The translations under genes and the position numbers were made by a program. The notes below the pieces were generated by a model. It had not been told where the DNA came from, searched no databases, and was given only the letters and a program-made list of their open reading frames with translations. Shown here in pieces: positions 31,681 to 42,702 of a stretch of DNA of 64,000 bases (positions are counted from its first letter, which is position 1; every line of letters starts with the position of its first letter). The stretch comes from Chondrus crispus (lineage: Eukaryota; Rhodophyta; Florideophyceae; Gigartinales; Gigartinaceae): the NCBI RefSeq assembly GCF_000350225.1, contig NW_005179091.1, positions 1 through 64,000 of the forward strand, written 5' to 3'.

Positions 31681-32479
31681 CCCCTTAGAGCAAGTCTAGC
31701 AGTTGGGTAAAATATACACCACATATTCGAAACTATAGACCACGATTTAGAAACTATTATTAGACCCTTAAAACAGTTGGAAGGGGACCGCCAAACGTGC
31801 CAATCGTATGCCAAGGCAAAAATATCACTCCGTAAACATCGAAATTATTGCATAATTGGATACTGACAGTCAAAATGGTCCATATTCAGTTGAATCATCG
31901 CTGGTTAACAAAACACGTAGCAGTGCTGTGCGTTTACAGTAAAAACAGAAGTGGACGGAGACTTACAAAAAAAGCCCGCCTCTTTTGGAAACATGCCGAT
32001 CATTGCGCATTTAAACGCCACTCTTCCAAGCAACCTCCGGACAGTACACTCCTTCTATCTCCTCCATCATCACACCTTCCCCTTCAGCTCCCTTCCTTCC
32101 CTTCCGAGGCTCACCAATGCATCCAATCACCCAGTCACAGGCCACAACCGCACTTCAGCTACTAGCAGATGCGGCAGTTGAGCGAAACAACGAAATAAGT
32201 CGTTATGAACAAAACGATCCAAGACTGCAAGCATGATAGTTATTAAATGGCACCCCCCAATATGCATCCGCTTTCTAACTGTAGTACAGTGCCGGCCGCC
32301 AGCTATGAGCTAGCTCGAGGAAGAGGTAACAACCAATAGGGTTGTCCCGTCGTAGATCGGGATGGTGGTAGAGCAACGCGGAAGTACATCGGCCGACTGT
32401 AAAAGCACGACGTACTGGTCAAAGTGTGGTCCCGGAATGGGACCTGCACTGGAAACGGTTGTGTACGAACTCACAAAAC

Positions 32480-32930
32480 AGGGAGAACCCGAGCCTAGAG
32501 ACTAGTGTCAGAAAGGGGAGGAGCGCCCAGTAGCGGCAACTCCTAGAGGGATCGAGCGGGACAGATGTCAGTAATGCCGCCAAGGCTAGAGGCTTGTCGT
32601 AGCCCGCGACCTGACAATCGTCACAATGCAGGGAGAGAGAAATAGACCGTGCGACAGTAATACGCCGAGGCTGGAGGCTAGTCTTAGCCCGCGTAGTCGC
32701 AACGACAGAAGGAAAAGAGGAAACAATAGAAACGTCGAGTGACAAAGTAACACCTAAGCTAGAGGCTAGTCTTAGCTCGTGTAGTCGCAACGACGGAGGA
32801 AAGGAGAAGGTAAAGGTAAAGGCAATAGAAGCCAGGGAAACGTCGCAAGATAGATGCTGACAATGTTGCCTAAGTCAGAGGCTTGTCTTGACCCGCGGTG
32901 TCGCACCCGCGAAGGAAATCCGTTCCCAAA
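32480..32930. repeat. Diverged tandem repeats (about 85-120 bp)
   Basis: A phrase like AGGCTAGAGGCTTGTCGTAG recurs at about 32578, 32663, 32750 and 32871 with substitutions, each followed by CCCGCG- or CTCGTG-type words and GTCGCAACG in two copies. The copies are too diverged for a young satellite. Confidence 0.6.
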
Positions 32931-33090
32931 AGATCCTTGACTGTTTGCTATCATTGCCGGGCGCCCTCGCTTAAATAAACGAGGTCGCGGGGTCTTGGGC
33001 ATTGTCCATCCTACTGTACTACTGTACTCTACTGTGCAATGTGTTGAAATAGTGAGCGCGCCCAAGGGGACACCAAGAAGCCAGAGTCTG

Positions 33091-33144
33091 TGGCTTAGTG
33101 GTTAACGAATTTTTGCGGCAGATGTTTTAGACCTCGATTTTAAC
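33091..33144 (+). other. tRNA-like pol III promoter remnant
   Basis: TGGCTTAGTGG (33091-33101) is a textbook tRNA A box. A weak B-box-like ACCTCGATTTT starts 40 bp later (33131). I cannot draw an acceptor stem, so it is not called as a tRNA gene. It could be a tRNA-derived SINE head or a decayed tRNA. Confidence 0.35.
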
Positions 33145-33262
33145 ATCACAATCCACTGTACTATGCCATTACTACTGTACCTTGTCATATACAACCTCTG
33201 GGCTGTAATGTATACAGTGCGTCGTCGGCCTGTAATTCCCAGGTGTAGTTCGTCCGCCTGTA

Positions 33263-33449
33263 CACCCCGGTACATTAATTAGTGTGTACCACACTATTCT
33301 CCAGGAAAAAATCGTGAGCCCCCCAACTATTACTGCGAGTCACACTAATATCGCCCTCACAGTAATCGGCGTCGCAACATTTAGTGTGGATAACAGTATT
33401 TGAGCGCTCACAGTAAATCCGCGCTGACACTAATTACTGTACCGGGGTG
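33263..33449. repeat. Inverted-repeat pair, MITE-like
   Basis: A segment at 33263-33286 starting CACCCCGGTACATTAATTAG is repeated inverted at about 33426-33449 with 22 of 24 matches, about 140 bp apart. A second inverted pair (ATTACTGCGAG / CTCACAGTAAT) lies between them. No coding capacity. Confidence 0.55.
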
Positions 33450-33540
33450 TAAGGCCCACGTGTAGTCCATCCGCCTGTAATGAACCCGCGGCGGCGGGCG
33501 CTGTACAAATTACAAATCTTGGCTGTGATACCACACTAAC

Positions 33541-35220
33541 CCACCATATCATCACAACACCCATCCTGCCAGATACGGCGTCCCCCAGTACCGCCCTTGC
33601 CCTCCTATCTTCGCATACGGGATTGGAAGCATCATCAACGCGGCCCTTTTATTCCCACCGAATTGCAAACCAGACCCTTTACAACTCGATTACCGTAGCA
33701 CCTGCGCACCATTGGCTTTGGTGCTCTCCAACGCTGGTCACCCTCCTCCTTCCCTTTCCCCTGTCTTATGGTTGTACATGATGCCAATGCGGCATGCCCT
33801 TGTATGCCTCGCGTTTCTCTTCCATCTATCGTTGCCTTTTTCCCATGATCTGTCCTCTGCCTACGCCGTGCTCTTCCTCTCTCCCTCGACCGACCTTGCT
33901 TGCCAACCCCATCTTTCGACATAAACAGGAACACTCCGGGCGTATCCCAATCGCTCAGCCATAACTATCTCCACCTAATGCTCCCTCAGCCCCCCATCAA
34001 CGGCCATCACGTCAGCGCCACCCTCTTATAGCCTTCGCACAGGCTGCATGTCGTTCTGCAACCAAACTTCTACGCTTGGCGCACTCGACGTCACCCACAC
34101 CCTGCACCTCGCCGCCCCGTTCATTCCGCCACCTGCGTCCTCGTCTTTCTTTCGCAGGTACCGCACAACTCCACTTCCGTCCGCCTCGACCTCACCCTAC
34201 TCGGATCGGCAACCATGCAGCCCGTGGCAATCTCCCCAGTCACCACCTCGCGCATGCAACAGGCGGCGCCCACGGGATCGCCGCCACCACTGCGCCGCGA
34301 CGTGTCGCGAGAGCGCGTCCGGGGTTTTTCCACCTCCCGCCCCGCGCGCCCGCCACCCGGCCCCCCGGACGCGGCCCCGCGCATTACCGCACAGTCACCG
34401 CCCGCTTGCACATGAACACACTCATCGCAGGCTATCAGAGACGCATGTCCGAACCGCACGACCCGCTTTCCATCCTGTTCTCGCTTGTCCGCCGGGGATT
34501 GGCCCGCCCCGTATCTACCGTATAAACCCGCGCCAATTTGTCCCGCGCCGTCAAAGAGGACCGACCGCATAGCAAAACATACCCCCTTGTGGAGCGATGC
34601 GCCGGAGGGAAGGCGTTCCATGCCCATAAGGTCCAGAAGTGGATCTTCAGTCGATGTAGACCGCAGTGTGTCGTCGATACCATTGACCTACAAAAAATAG
34701 TTACCAAGGTATTGCTTAGTTGTACGGTGTTTACAGTAGCCGGAGTTGCATTTCCTTGGCGTCCCTGTTTGTGCCCAGTTGCATTTAGATTTCTCTACTG
34801 AAAAGTAACCTAGGAAGGAACGAAGGATTTGTGAATTTACACAGTCTTTTGTGTATCTATCGGTCTTTGGCTAAGAGACCTATTGGCACCCCCAGTAGTT
34901 TCGGTGCAACCAGCTACTGTAACAGTATCTCGTACTCGGGGTACAGTACTTGGAGAGTGTCCAGAATCCATGGTGAGGAGTGGGACAATTGCACGGGAAG
35001 TAGAGCTGTGAATACACCTGACACTCTCATTGGCTGAATTAATCTAGTTTTAAAATAAAATTAGGGACTTGTTGGTGTGCTTTAAGGTGTGTTTGTGTCG
35101 ATGGATAACAGAAATTTACACCAAAACGTGTGGTATACTCCAAATACTTTAGTCATACTGCACTGCTAGACTTGCCCTGCCCCATGGCCAATTTTTTGCC
35201 AAATATTGGGATTTACACCA
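33541..35220. other. Non-coding, partly C-rich segment
   Basis: 33560-34600 is strongly C- and pyrimidine-rich on the plus strand. Its long ORF (34048-34572, Pro/Arg/His-rich) is best explained by base composition. 34640-35220 is AT-richer with no gene seen. Confidence 0.5.
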
Positions 35221-35242
35221 CTGCTAGACTTGCTCTTAGGGG

Positions 35243-35594
35243 ATGATTCATTACAGTAGAGATTCGCAACGCCGCGAGCTCGCTTGGGAGCTCGCTCGCT
35301 AGGTTTACTGCGTTATATGTTCTATTTAGGTGATACTGTTGTAGCGGTTACGTCCGGGGACTGATCCCGGACAGAGGATAGAGAAGTTGCAATTCAACAG
35401 TATCGCAATTGTTTGTGATACGCTGTGTGAAGGTAGCTGTCTACCTCATTTGCCACTCCTGTTCTCCCCCTCTACACACTCTATCCCTCAGTACCACTCG
35501 CTACGCACGATCCCAAGCTACTTTTCGCACGCTTGCAGAAGAACAGTCTCGCCGCTAAGCCTAGAAACCGACAATCTGGATTCGAGTTTCACTC
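35243..35594 (+). other. Leader-like region before the decayed copia-order element
   Basis: Two perfect hairpins are visible: 35274-35295 (8 bp stem GCGAGCTC) and 35352-35372 (7 bp stem GTCCGGG). It may be the residual LTR/leader of the retroelement that follows; no LTR partner was found. Confidence 0.35.
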
Positions 35595-37290
35595 ATGGCT
35601 GGATCTTCAAACAACGCGCGACAAATTTCGTACGATCGTCTTGTTAAGCGGGTGGACCGTTTTCAACCTCGAAATGACACTGCGTCTGTCTTCAAGGAAA
35701 TTGTACAGTACCTGCTTGAGGTCAACCCTGTTGATGGATCGCATAACACATCCAACATCGAAAGGGATATATCAGTAATACTGCTGGCTCAGCACACAGT
35801 CTTTACTCCCGAAAACCTTGGCAGAGGTGGCTACGGCTTGGTGCTGCTTCGAGAAGTTTCAATTTTTTCACTGCTTACGAGCTCAATACTCTTGTTATCG
35901 ACCTAGTCGACATTTCGCTCCGCAGCAATCCCACTCTTATGGCTTACGTCTGGCTTGCTACTGTTTATGACAAGAGTCCCAACGTGGGGAAGCTCATTAT
36001 AGCCTTCCCAGAATCACGCGATGCTCGCCCTCCGTTTGAGCCAGTGACGGCACCGAGTTCCGCCCCAGTCCTGGAGAGACGCATAACTGCTACTGTGGCC
36101 GTCGAAAATCAAGGCCCAAAAACAGCTGCCTCTGCCGCCCCGTCTCAGCCTACAAACAGTGATAAAATATCTCGAAATCGCATTACCCCACAGACAAGGT
36201 TCCCGTCCGGAGCTGGACAGCTAACGCTCACATGGGACCCTGCTTTACAGACGCCAATTCCAAATCGGTATCCGACTACCGGCAGCTCTAAGAAGGCCAC
36301 TTCAGTTAGTATGTACTTCCGAGACACCCGCTTTACCGGTGAAAAGTCACAGTGCATACGACACACGCTACGTGACTAAGAGGTCTGCTCACACCAGTTT
36401 GTGTTGTCAACCGAGCAAAAGACGAAATTCTTCGTGAACGTTTTTTCGGGACCTGCGCGAGATTTTTTCTTCGAAAATACTCATCCGCATATGCGTTTCG
36501 AGGAGCTTGTTAAGGTACTACTCGACGAGTATGACAATGATGCTCGTCAGCTCGCTGCGCAGTCCGAACTGGAACGCCTTACATTCGACCAAGCAATGCT
36601 TGAGGTAGACTCCAAGTCTCTCGACGGTGGACTCACATTCCTCATGGACAAGATAAACGTTCTCACCCCACAGGCTTCCCCAGAATTCCGTTCAGAAGAA
36701 CATAAGAAAAGGTTCCTCAGAAAGGCAGTCCTCCACGCCAAGTGGGCGTCAACACCCATCGGGCAGATGACTACGGCCCGCTTTTCATTCAACAGATTTG
36801 TCCTTGCGCGACGAGAACAAATTCAGCTCGAAGAAGAACGTCGTACGCCAATGTCCATTGCAACTTGAACGTACTTCGGACAATATGGATTTCATCCTAA
36901 ATCTCTACAGAACCGACCCCGCACCAGCCGTCCTCAGTATTCGGGCAGAAAACCACCCTCGGAAAGGACGGACGCCGCATGCTCTGTCAAACGTGTGGCA
37001 GTGATTCTCATCTTATCAGGCAACACAATTCTGCTACTGGCAACACCAAATATGCAAACTTCCAGAGTAGAGTGGCTCGTTCTCTCCAAGGTGGTACGCT
37101 GGCCTTTCACGTCCTGTCTGAAGTTATTATCGCACTGGACGAAGACAAGCTGACCGACGAGGAGGAAGCTGCTGGATTTGGAGCCACCTCTCCTCAGCTC
37201 ACAGATATCGAGTAATTTTAGTCTCTCACCGCACCTCCTATCTCTAACACGAATGATGACGAAGATAATGATGATGATACTGCTATAACC
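35595..37290 (+). pseudogene. gag: Gag of a decayed copia-order retroelement
   Basis: Three successive frames make up one Gag: ATG 35595 (MAGSSNNARQISYDRLV) to 35906, 35939-36379 (...MYFRDTRFTGEKSQCIRHTLRD, stop) and 36401-36868. The last has the conserved-looking stretch KFFVNVFSGPARDFFFEN, then LLDEYDNDARQLAAQSELE, then FRSEEHKKRFLRKAVL. A later frame (36798-37004) and the CQTCGSDSHLIRQH remnant near 36978 suggest a damaged CCHC. Multiple stops and shifts make it inactive. The lineage differs clearly from copia-1 and copia-2. Confidence 0.65.
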
Positions 37291-37454
37291 CAATTTGTCG
37301 ATGAGACACTAACTGTCGGCCGTCTGGCAGCTGAAACGTGTTCAAACCTGCCTTCTGTTACAGTGGTGCCCAAGAGAAACGTCCGCTTTTCGGATAAGAA
37401 GTTTTTTGGGGAGGACGTCTAGTTCCCACGCCTGGTAATAGTCGCCCAAGACAC

Positions 37455-37861
37455 ATGCCTCCAACGCACAGGAAGGCCAGATTAAGGCAGAAGGGTAAAT
37501 GGAGATTTGTCAAAGTGGACTGCACTGAAATTTGTACCACGTCCTTGTCAAAGCAGATAAGTAAAGGAGGAAGGACAGACTTCTGCGTAGAAATTGGAGC
37601 CCCAAGGTCTGTTGTCGGGTTGAAGGAAGCCAGAAGGATCTTCAACCGCATTGGTCGTAGCCTCAAGTTAGGCCCCTCAAACAGAAGCTTTCGTTTCGCA
37701 GATTCCTTGTACGAATCGCTCGGCGTAGAGGTGATTCCGCTGGATACGCCAACCGGAATCCCCACAATACGGGTCTCTCTTGATGTTATCTCCGCAGATG
37801 TACCTGCGAATCTTGTAATGGATGTTATGGATAATCATTCGCTGACCCCATGCACAGTATC
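37455..37861 (+). pseudogene. Retropepsin-like fragment of the decayed copia-order element
   Basis: The frame contains TDFCVEIGAPRSVVGLKEA, which resembles a retroelement protease active site (D-[ST]-G-A-P-x-S) with the catalytic Asp replaced by Glu or Ile, followed by a downstream protease-like stretch. It is cut at 37861 by the solo gypsy LTR and should continue at 38949. Confidence 0.55.
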
Positions 37862-38943
37862 TGTAGTGCAATAATCGGCTGCATCGTGAGGGGGTGAAAA
37901 GAAAAGAAAATGGGGGGGGTGACAAGTGAAAATTATTTCACTTTATTATTTTAATCATTAATTTTAATTAGTTGCATATTAGTTTTTTAACATTAGATTA
38001 GATCTAGGATCTAGCGCCGAGAGCTACTGTAGTGGCTCCGGCGGGGCGATATATACCTTAGCACTCTGACCACCAAGTCAGTAAAGGTAACCCGAGTTGC
38101 CAGAGTTGAATATCGCCTTGGTCGAAGTCCGTCTTTCCCAAGACGCTCCCTTTTACCACAGATTACGTTATCCTTTGCGCTCGGGGGTTCCCTTACCTTT
38201 TCCTTTATTTAACCTATCCATTTCTATTTCTATCTCTATTTCTATTCCCTTACCTTGTGTTGGTTCCACAATGCCTGATTGCGATCCGCATTGTGACGAC
38301 CGGAGTCATCTGGGTCTTGTGTTGGTTCTTTTGTTTGTTGTTGGTGCCATCGGCTTTGGTTGCGACCGGACCGGTGTAGGTGTCTTAGCCATCGGGCGAC
38401 AAGTGGGTGTAGCGCTGCTACTCGTTTACGTCCCCCGACGGAGGCTGTTGCGACGACGTCTCCCTCGAAGGTCCTGTTGTGTATACAGGACGGTGTTGGT
38501 TCCATCGGATACAGGTTGCGACCGTTCCGGTGTCGGTACTTTGCCATCGGGCAGTACGGAGGTGTAGTGCTGCTACGTGTTTGCTAATTCCCGTCGGGCT
38601 GCGTTGCGACGCCCCCGTCGAAGACCTTATCAAGGGTATAAGGTGTACCAGGCGCTCAGCGAGCATTGGCTTTACGACCCATCCGGCCCGGCTTCTTAAT
38701 CACCGCCCCGAACTCGCCGAGCAGCTGCCTGTACAAGACTCTACCACCATTCATCCCGGGCCGGGCATCTTCCTTTTGCCCCCCCCCCATGAGGGATTTG
38801 AGCTACTATGGGCCGCAAACCCACTTAAAGGGAAAGGGAGAATCGGACACTCCGTAGGGCTGTGCCGTCGGCAACTCTTGTTGGTTGTGTTGTTGCTGGA
38901 CCGTTGGACCCTGGTTCCGGCCTGACAGGCACATTGCACTACA
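37862..38943 (+). repeat. Solo gypsy LTR (third subfamily)
   Basis: This 1,082 bp LTR has the same 11 bp ends as gypsy element 1 (TGTAGTGCAAT ... ATTGCACTACA) and related internal sequence. It is flanked by a perfect 5 bp duplication GTATC (37857-37861 and 38944-38948). No internal region remains, so the element was lost by LTR-LTR recombination. Confidence 0.93.
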
Positions 38944-38948
38944 GTATC

Positions 38949-40100
38949 CAACAGGCTAATTAGAAGGACAGTGTTGAACCACAGGAATCCCTCACATTCA
39001 TATATTATCGACGACTGGTCAATTCCGCTCAAGCGGTGTGAAGGACATTTGTATGCACAAGTGTCCATTCTGGTGCTCACCTTTTTTCGAAGCCTCAACT
39101 TTTGAAGCTACACGGACACTTTTTGCACCCGTCCTCAGAGAAGCTTTACAAGTTGCTTAAGAAGGCTCGCCCAGAAGACACTAAGCCTGAGACCCAACAG
39201 AATTTAGAGGATATATCAAGGAGCTGTGACCCCTGACAAAGGATACAGGCTGGTCCTAGTAGATTTAAGGTGACATTTGGCGCTGAGTCGGTTAGATTTA
39301 ATGAGGAAATCGTCATCGACATTATGTAACTTGACGGGAAACCAGTCCTACATATGGTTGACGCCGAGACGCATTTAAGCGCGGCCCGTTTTTTACCAGA
39401 TGTGTCGACCGGCACCATTATAGAATGCTGTTCATTGGTATACACAGGACTTCCCAAACAAAATCAGGGTAGACCAGGGAACCACTTTTGGTGGTGGCTT
39501 CATTAGCCTCACCAAGGCCTCCGATGTGACTGTCGTGCGAACGGGCATAGACAGTCACTCTTCTATGGGAATACGAGAGCGCCATCACGCTCCAATGCGA
39601 AATACCTTCAGAAAACTGAGGTTGGCATACGCAAACGTCAACCCATGCTTACTGCTTTCCATGTCGGTGTTCGCTATGAATAGCACCCTGGGACCTGAAG
39701 GTGTGGTACCTTCTGTGCTATTACTTGGAGATTTTCCGTCCCTGCGCACACTTCATGAGGAGGCCATCTCGAAGGCCACACTTGTTAACCCTGCTCAGAT
39801 GGCAAATTACGCATGCAAGGAAATGGAGCAGCACATGGCTCGCCTGAGAGTACAAAAAGGCGCTCCGCCATCACGTTCCAAGATCTGCAGATACCTGCTG
39901 ACTTCAGCCAGGTGATAAGGTCTTGATTTCGATGGAACGAATTGTAAACAATCGCATTGGCGAATGGATTGGACCCAATGATGTCATAACAGCGGACTAC
40001 AACTTTGTGCATTCCAAAATTGTGCACGTCATAGATCGGAAGGCGGTCTTCCAAGGCCGTACAACTTCGCGCAAGTGAAGCGATACGTCTCCGCAACGGA
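38949..40100 (+). pseudogene. Integrase of the decayed copia-order element
   Basis: Read across frames, the segment has a zinc-binding start (LLKLHRHFFHPSSEKLY ... CDPCQ), a core with first catalytic Asp (NEEIVIDIM, followed by an in-frame TAA) and GKPVLHMVDAETHLSAARF, and then from 39526 the C-terminal core TGIDSHSSMGIRERHHAPMR with the catalytic-Glu region (RERHH) and MNSTLGPEGVVPSVLLLGDF. At least one stop and two frame changes separate the pieces. It follows the protease and precedes RT, the Ty1/copia order. Confidence 0.7.
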
Positions 40101-40223
40101 GGTCTCTCGAGCGTTTCTACTCGAGGTACAGCGAAGCCTCAAAAGATTTTCTAGTGAAGAGTCAACCAACGTGTTCCTAACGGAAATTTTGACCACAAAG
40201 GACCCACGCGCTGCTAGCCCCGT

Positions 40224-40303
40224 ATGACGGAGGCGAAACAGGAAGAGATAAAGGGACTTTTGGAACGTGGTACCTTCAAGGTCATCCTCCGTAAAGATAT
40301 ACC
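40224..40303 (+). pseudogene. Start of RT of the decayed copia-order element
   Basis: The frame MTEAKQEEIKGLLERG followed by TFKVILRKDIP fits the N-terminal edge of copia RT (E...LL.RGTFKVV). It ends where the gypsy LTR fragment begins at 40304. The rest of RT and all RNase H are absent from the window. Confidence 0.6.
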
Positions 40304-40600
40304 TGCAGTGTAATTACCCCCAACGACGAGGGGGATGGGTACTGACAGTTCGGAAAGACCCCGATCGGCGGGAAGGTAGAAGCACGGCCCACCCACGGTG
40401 CCGAGCACGGGCTCGAGGTAGCAGTGGTAGAGCGGGATCGAGGAGGACGTGCACACGCGCGAGCGGTTCGATGCTTCGACGCCCCGGAGCGGTACTGGGT
40501 GATGATCCAGTACCGACGGGCGGATCCGTAGCCAGCTCGTGGGCTCGTTGCGCGCTTCCTCAACCTGCGCGCGGTGCTACTCTAAGGTAACTAACAGAAG
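40304..40600 (-). repeat. Gypsy LTR fragment related to gypsy-2 LTR
   Basis: It aligns over its whole length with 12241 to about 12530, the inner end of the gypsy-2 LTR, with many substitutions. Hairpins are conserved: 40402-40415 (GAGC-ACGG-GCTC) and 40491-40514 (8 bp stem, 8 nt loop). It is cut at 40600 by the copia-type LTR. The A/B-box-like words at 40425 and 40465 are shared with the other copy. Confidence 0.6.
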
Positions 40601-40997
40601 TGTTGCAGTTTGTACGACCACATGCTGACACGCATGACACGCAATGACAGATATGACACGTGTAGAAGCGAAAACACTCACCACGTCAAACGGAACATCT
40701 TTTGGTTTCAACGTGTACACGTGTCGTTTATGTGTTCAGTCGCGCTTTCCTTGCAATTCTGAGCATGCGTCATGTTTGTGCTGACACGTGTGATATCTGT
40801 ACACAGTGGCACTGTACAGTACATTCTGAACATGTTTCATTATTCTTGATTTGACACGTGTATGACACGTATGACATTTGTCCTGCACGTGTGTGACACA
40901 TGTGAAATATATGTCACGGCGTTTTTGCTCTAAAACTTGCATTGCATTAATCGTAGACTAAAGTCTCTACCCTACAGCATAGTGCATTTAGATATTA
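40601..40997 (+). repeat. Third-type copia LTR, left part
   Basis: It starts TGTTGCAGTTTGTACGACCA, clearly homologous to the copia-1 LTR start, and contains repeated GACACGTGTATGAC-like words. It is interrupted at 40998 by the Harbinger element and probably continues at 44028. Confidence 0.7.
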
Positions 40998-41277
40998 GGG
41001 TTGTTTAATTAACAGACTATGCTGTGGGTTATGGTGTACCATACCACCCCCCCTGCTAGGATTGTACAGTTTCTATAAGCAACGCCCCGTCTCCGCTTAT
41101 ACCTTACGATTTCGCGGGAAGCGAGGTCTTTAAGTAGAAAATAAACGTGAAATCCTTCCCCCAGCCCGGAGCCATTTTTAACATCTACGTGCATCTGTTC
41201 CCATCGAAAGCACAGCCAGACCGCATCCTGTCTTAACCCCCGGCTTGCCTCTCTCCCTCCGATCCTCCATACCAACC

Positions 41278-42455
41278 ATGCGGCCTCCTCCTCCACCAGC
41301 AGCGAATCTGCCCTACCTCATTGTGCAGGCCATAATTGCCTGCGTCAACGTGCTTCATGCGACAGCTTTCGCACAGCATGGCATATCTATGCGGCACAAA
41401 AAGAACCGCTTCGACCAAGACGATGTTCTAACCCTTGCACAGACGGCAACTGGTCCAGGGCGGGGCAATGCGAAGTCAGGCATCAAAAAAGCCTACATCA
41501 GACGGCGCCTCACTCACGCCTTTTATGCCTCCTCTTTCTACATGTACACACGTCAGAATGCTGTGGATTTCCAAAAGGCCACCGGGGTACAAATACATGA
41601 ATTTGAGCGTATCCTTTGCGTTGCTGCGTACGAAATAAAAGCTCCAATAAACGCCAGAATGGAGTTAACTGAGGAAGAAAACGCATTGCGGGTTCCACGA
41701 AAGCGTATGATGAAACCAGACGAGATGTTGTTTTTCTGGTTTCGCTTTCTTCGGGCAGGGAATGAAGGATCGCTTGGCACGCGAACATTGGGATCTTTGT
41801 TTGGAATCTCACATGGGACGGTGGCTCTATACATACAGCATGTATCTATGGCAATCTTTAAAAGTTTGAAGAAAATACCTGAAGCACGAGTGGAGTGGCC
41901 GGATTCGGAAGAGCGGAAAGTGCTCGGGAAAATGCTGTATGGCTTCGATAAATGTTTCGCTCTGGTTGATGGCACTAAGCAGAGACGCACTCGACCCGCG
42001 GACAATGAGGTACAGGACATTGCGTATGATGGGCATCATCACACGCATTGTTACAGTACTCTAGTTTGGGTCGATCCTCTCGGAATTTATATTCATTTGG
42101 ATTTCAGTGAGAAGGGGTCCGAGCATGATCGCTCTTTATTCGGCAACAGCACGCCAATCCGTAACAGGAGTGACTATTTTAGTGAAGACGAGACGGTCAT
42201 GGGTGACACGGGGTTCATCGGTGAAGGCCCTCTCGTTACTCCAATTCGTGGCGGAGAAAACAACAATTTTCTATATCGATCCATCATGAACAGGGACATT
42301 CGTCATCAACGTATCTCAAACTAGTGGGATGTGGGGGCCATTTCGAATAAGTGGAGAATTTTTTAGGGCAGTGGCCAGTGTTCTATGAACTTTACCCCAT
42401 CTGCTATCAGTCATGCGCAATGATTTTGAACTGGAATTGGCGTTTGGAGGGAACC
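41278..42455 (+). pseudogene. Harbinger transposase (DDE_Tnp_4 type), nonsense-mutated
   Basis: ATG 41278 (MRPPPPPAANLPYLI) is the likely start; the frame is open further 5'. A helix-turn-helix-like LGSLFGISHGTVALYIQHV lies at about residues 180-200. Catalytic D1 is in FALVDGTKQRRTRP and D2 in VMGDTGFIGEG. The frame ends in RISN followed by TAG (42322-42324) where related transposases have RISNEWG, so the stop replaces the third catalytic acid. Beyond a T-run near 42360 the homologous tail continues in another frame (GQWPVFYELYPICYQ ... NWNWRLEG) to about 42455. Confidence 0.85.
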
Positions 42456-42702
42456 CTTGTTCCTCTTGACAGGCGCTTAGAAAGGGTAGAGGCGTACGAA
42501 AACGGTTTGCTAGGGGGTATATAGCTGGTTAAAAGAAGGTCTACCATTAAAATGCGGGCAATGTCTACGCGTTTTTGTTTGATGAAGAACATTTTCTGAA
42601 CGTCATGGCCATGGGCTTGGTGGTTTAGAGCACCACCATTCTCGAAGTGTTCATAAAAGCGATTGGTTGTTTCCAATTAAGAAAATAAAATTTTTGAAAA
42701 TT
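42456..42702. other. Intergenic part between the two Harbinger genes
   Basis: AT-rich sequence without a supported ORF. Both genes end toward it, so it should hold their 3' ends and polyadenylation signals; an AATAAA on the minus strand is not obvious. Confidence 0.4.

Larger units (their letters stand above)
31681..35242. repeat. Possible DNA element with 22 bp terminal inverted repeats
   Basis: The 22 bases at 31681-31702 begin CCCCTTAGAGCAAGTCTAGC. They recur inverted at 35221-35242 with one mismatch, and a third, partial copy of the inverted form lies at about 35161-35176. No clear target duplication and no transposase ORF. The interior is non-coding repeat DNA. It may be one non-autonomous element, or two MITE ends brought together by chance. 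Confidence 0.4.

Noticed and set aside
34048..34572. 174-codon Pro/Arg/His-rich ORF
   Set aside because: Lies in a C-rich tract open in several frames; no domain or homologue recognised.
40418..40490. A/B-box-like words suggesting a tRNA-derived SINE at 40304-40600 and 12280-12530
   Set aside because: The homologous copy is the inner end of a gypsy LTR next to its PBS, so an LTR origin explains both; spacing of the boxes alone is not enough.
40990..41000. TTAGGG near the Harbinger left end as a telomere-type repeat
   Set aside because: Single occurrence and part of the terminal inverted repeat.
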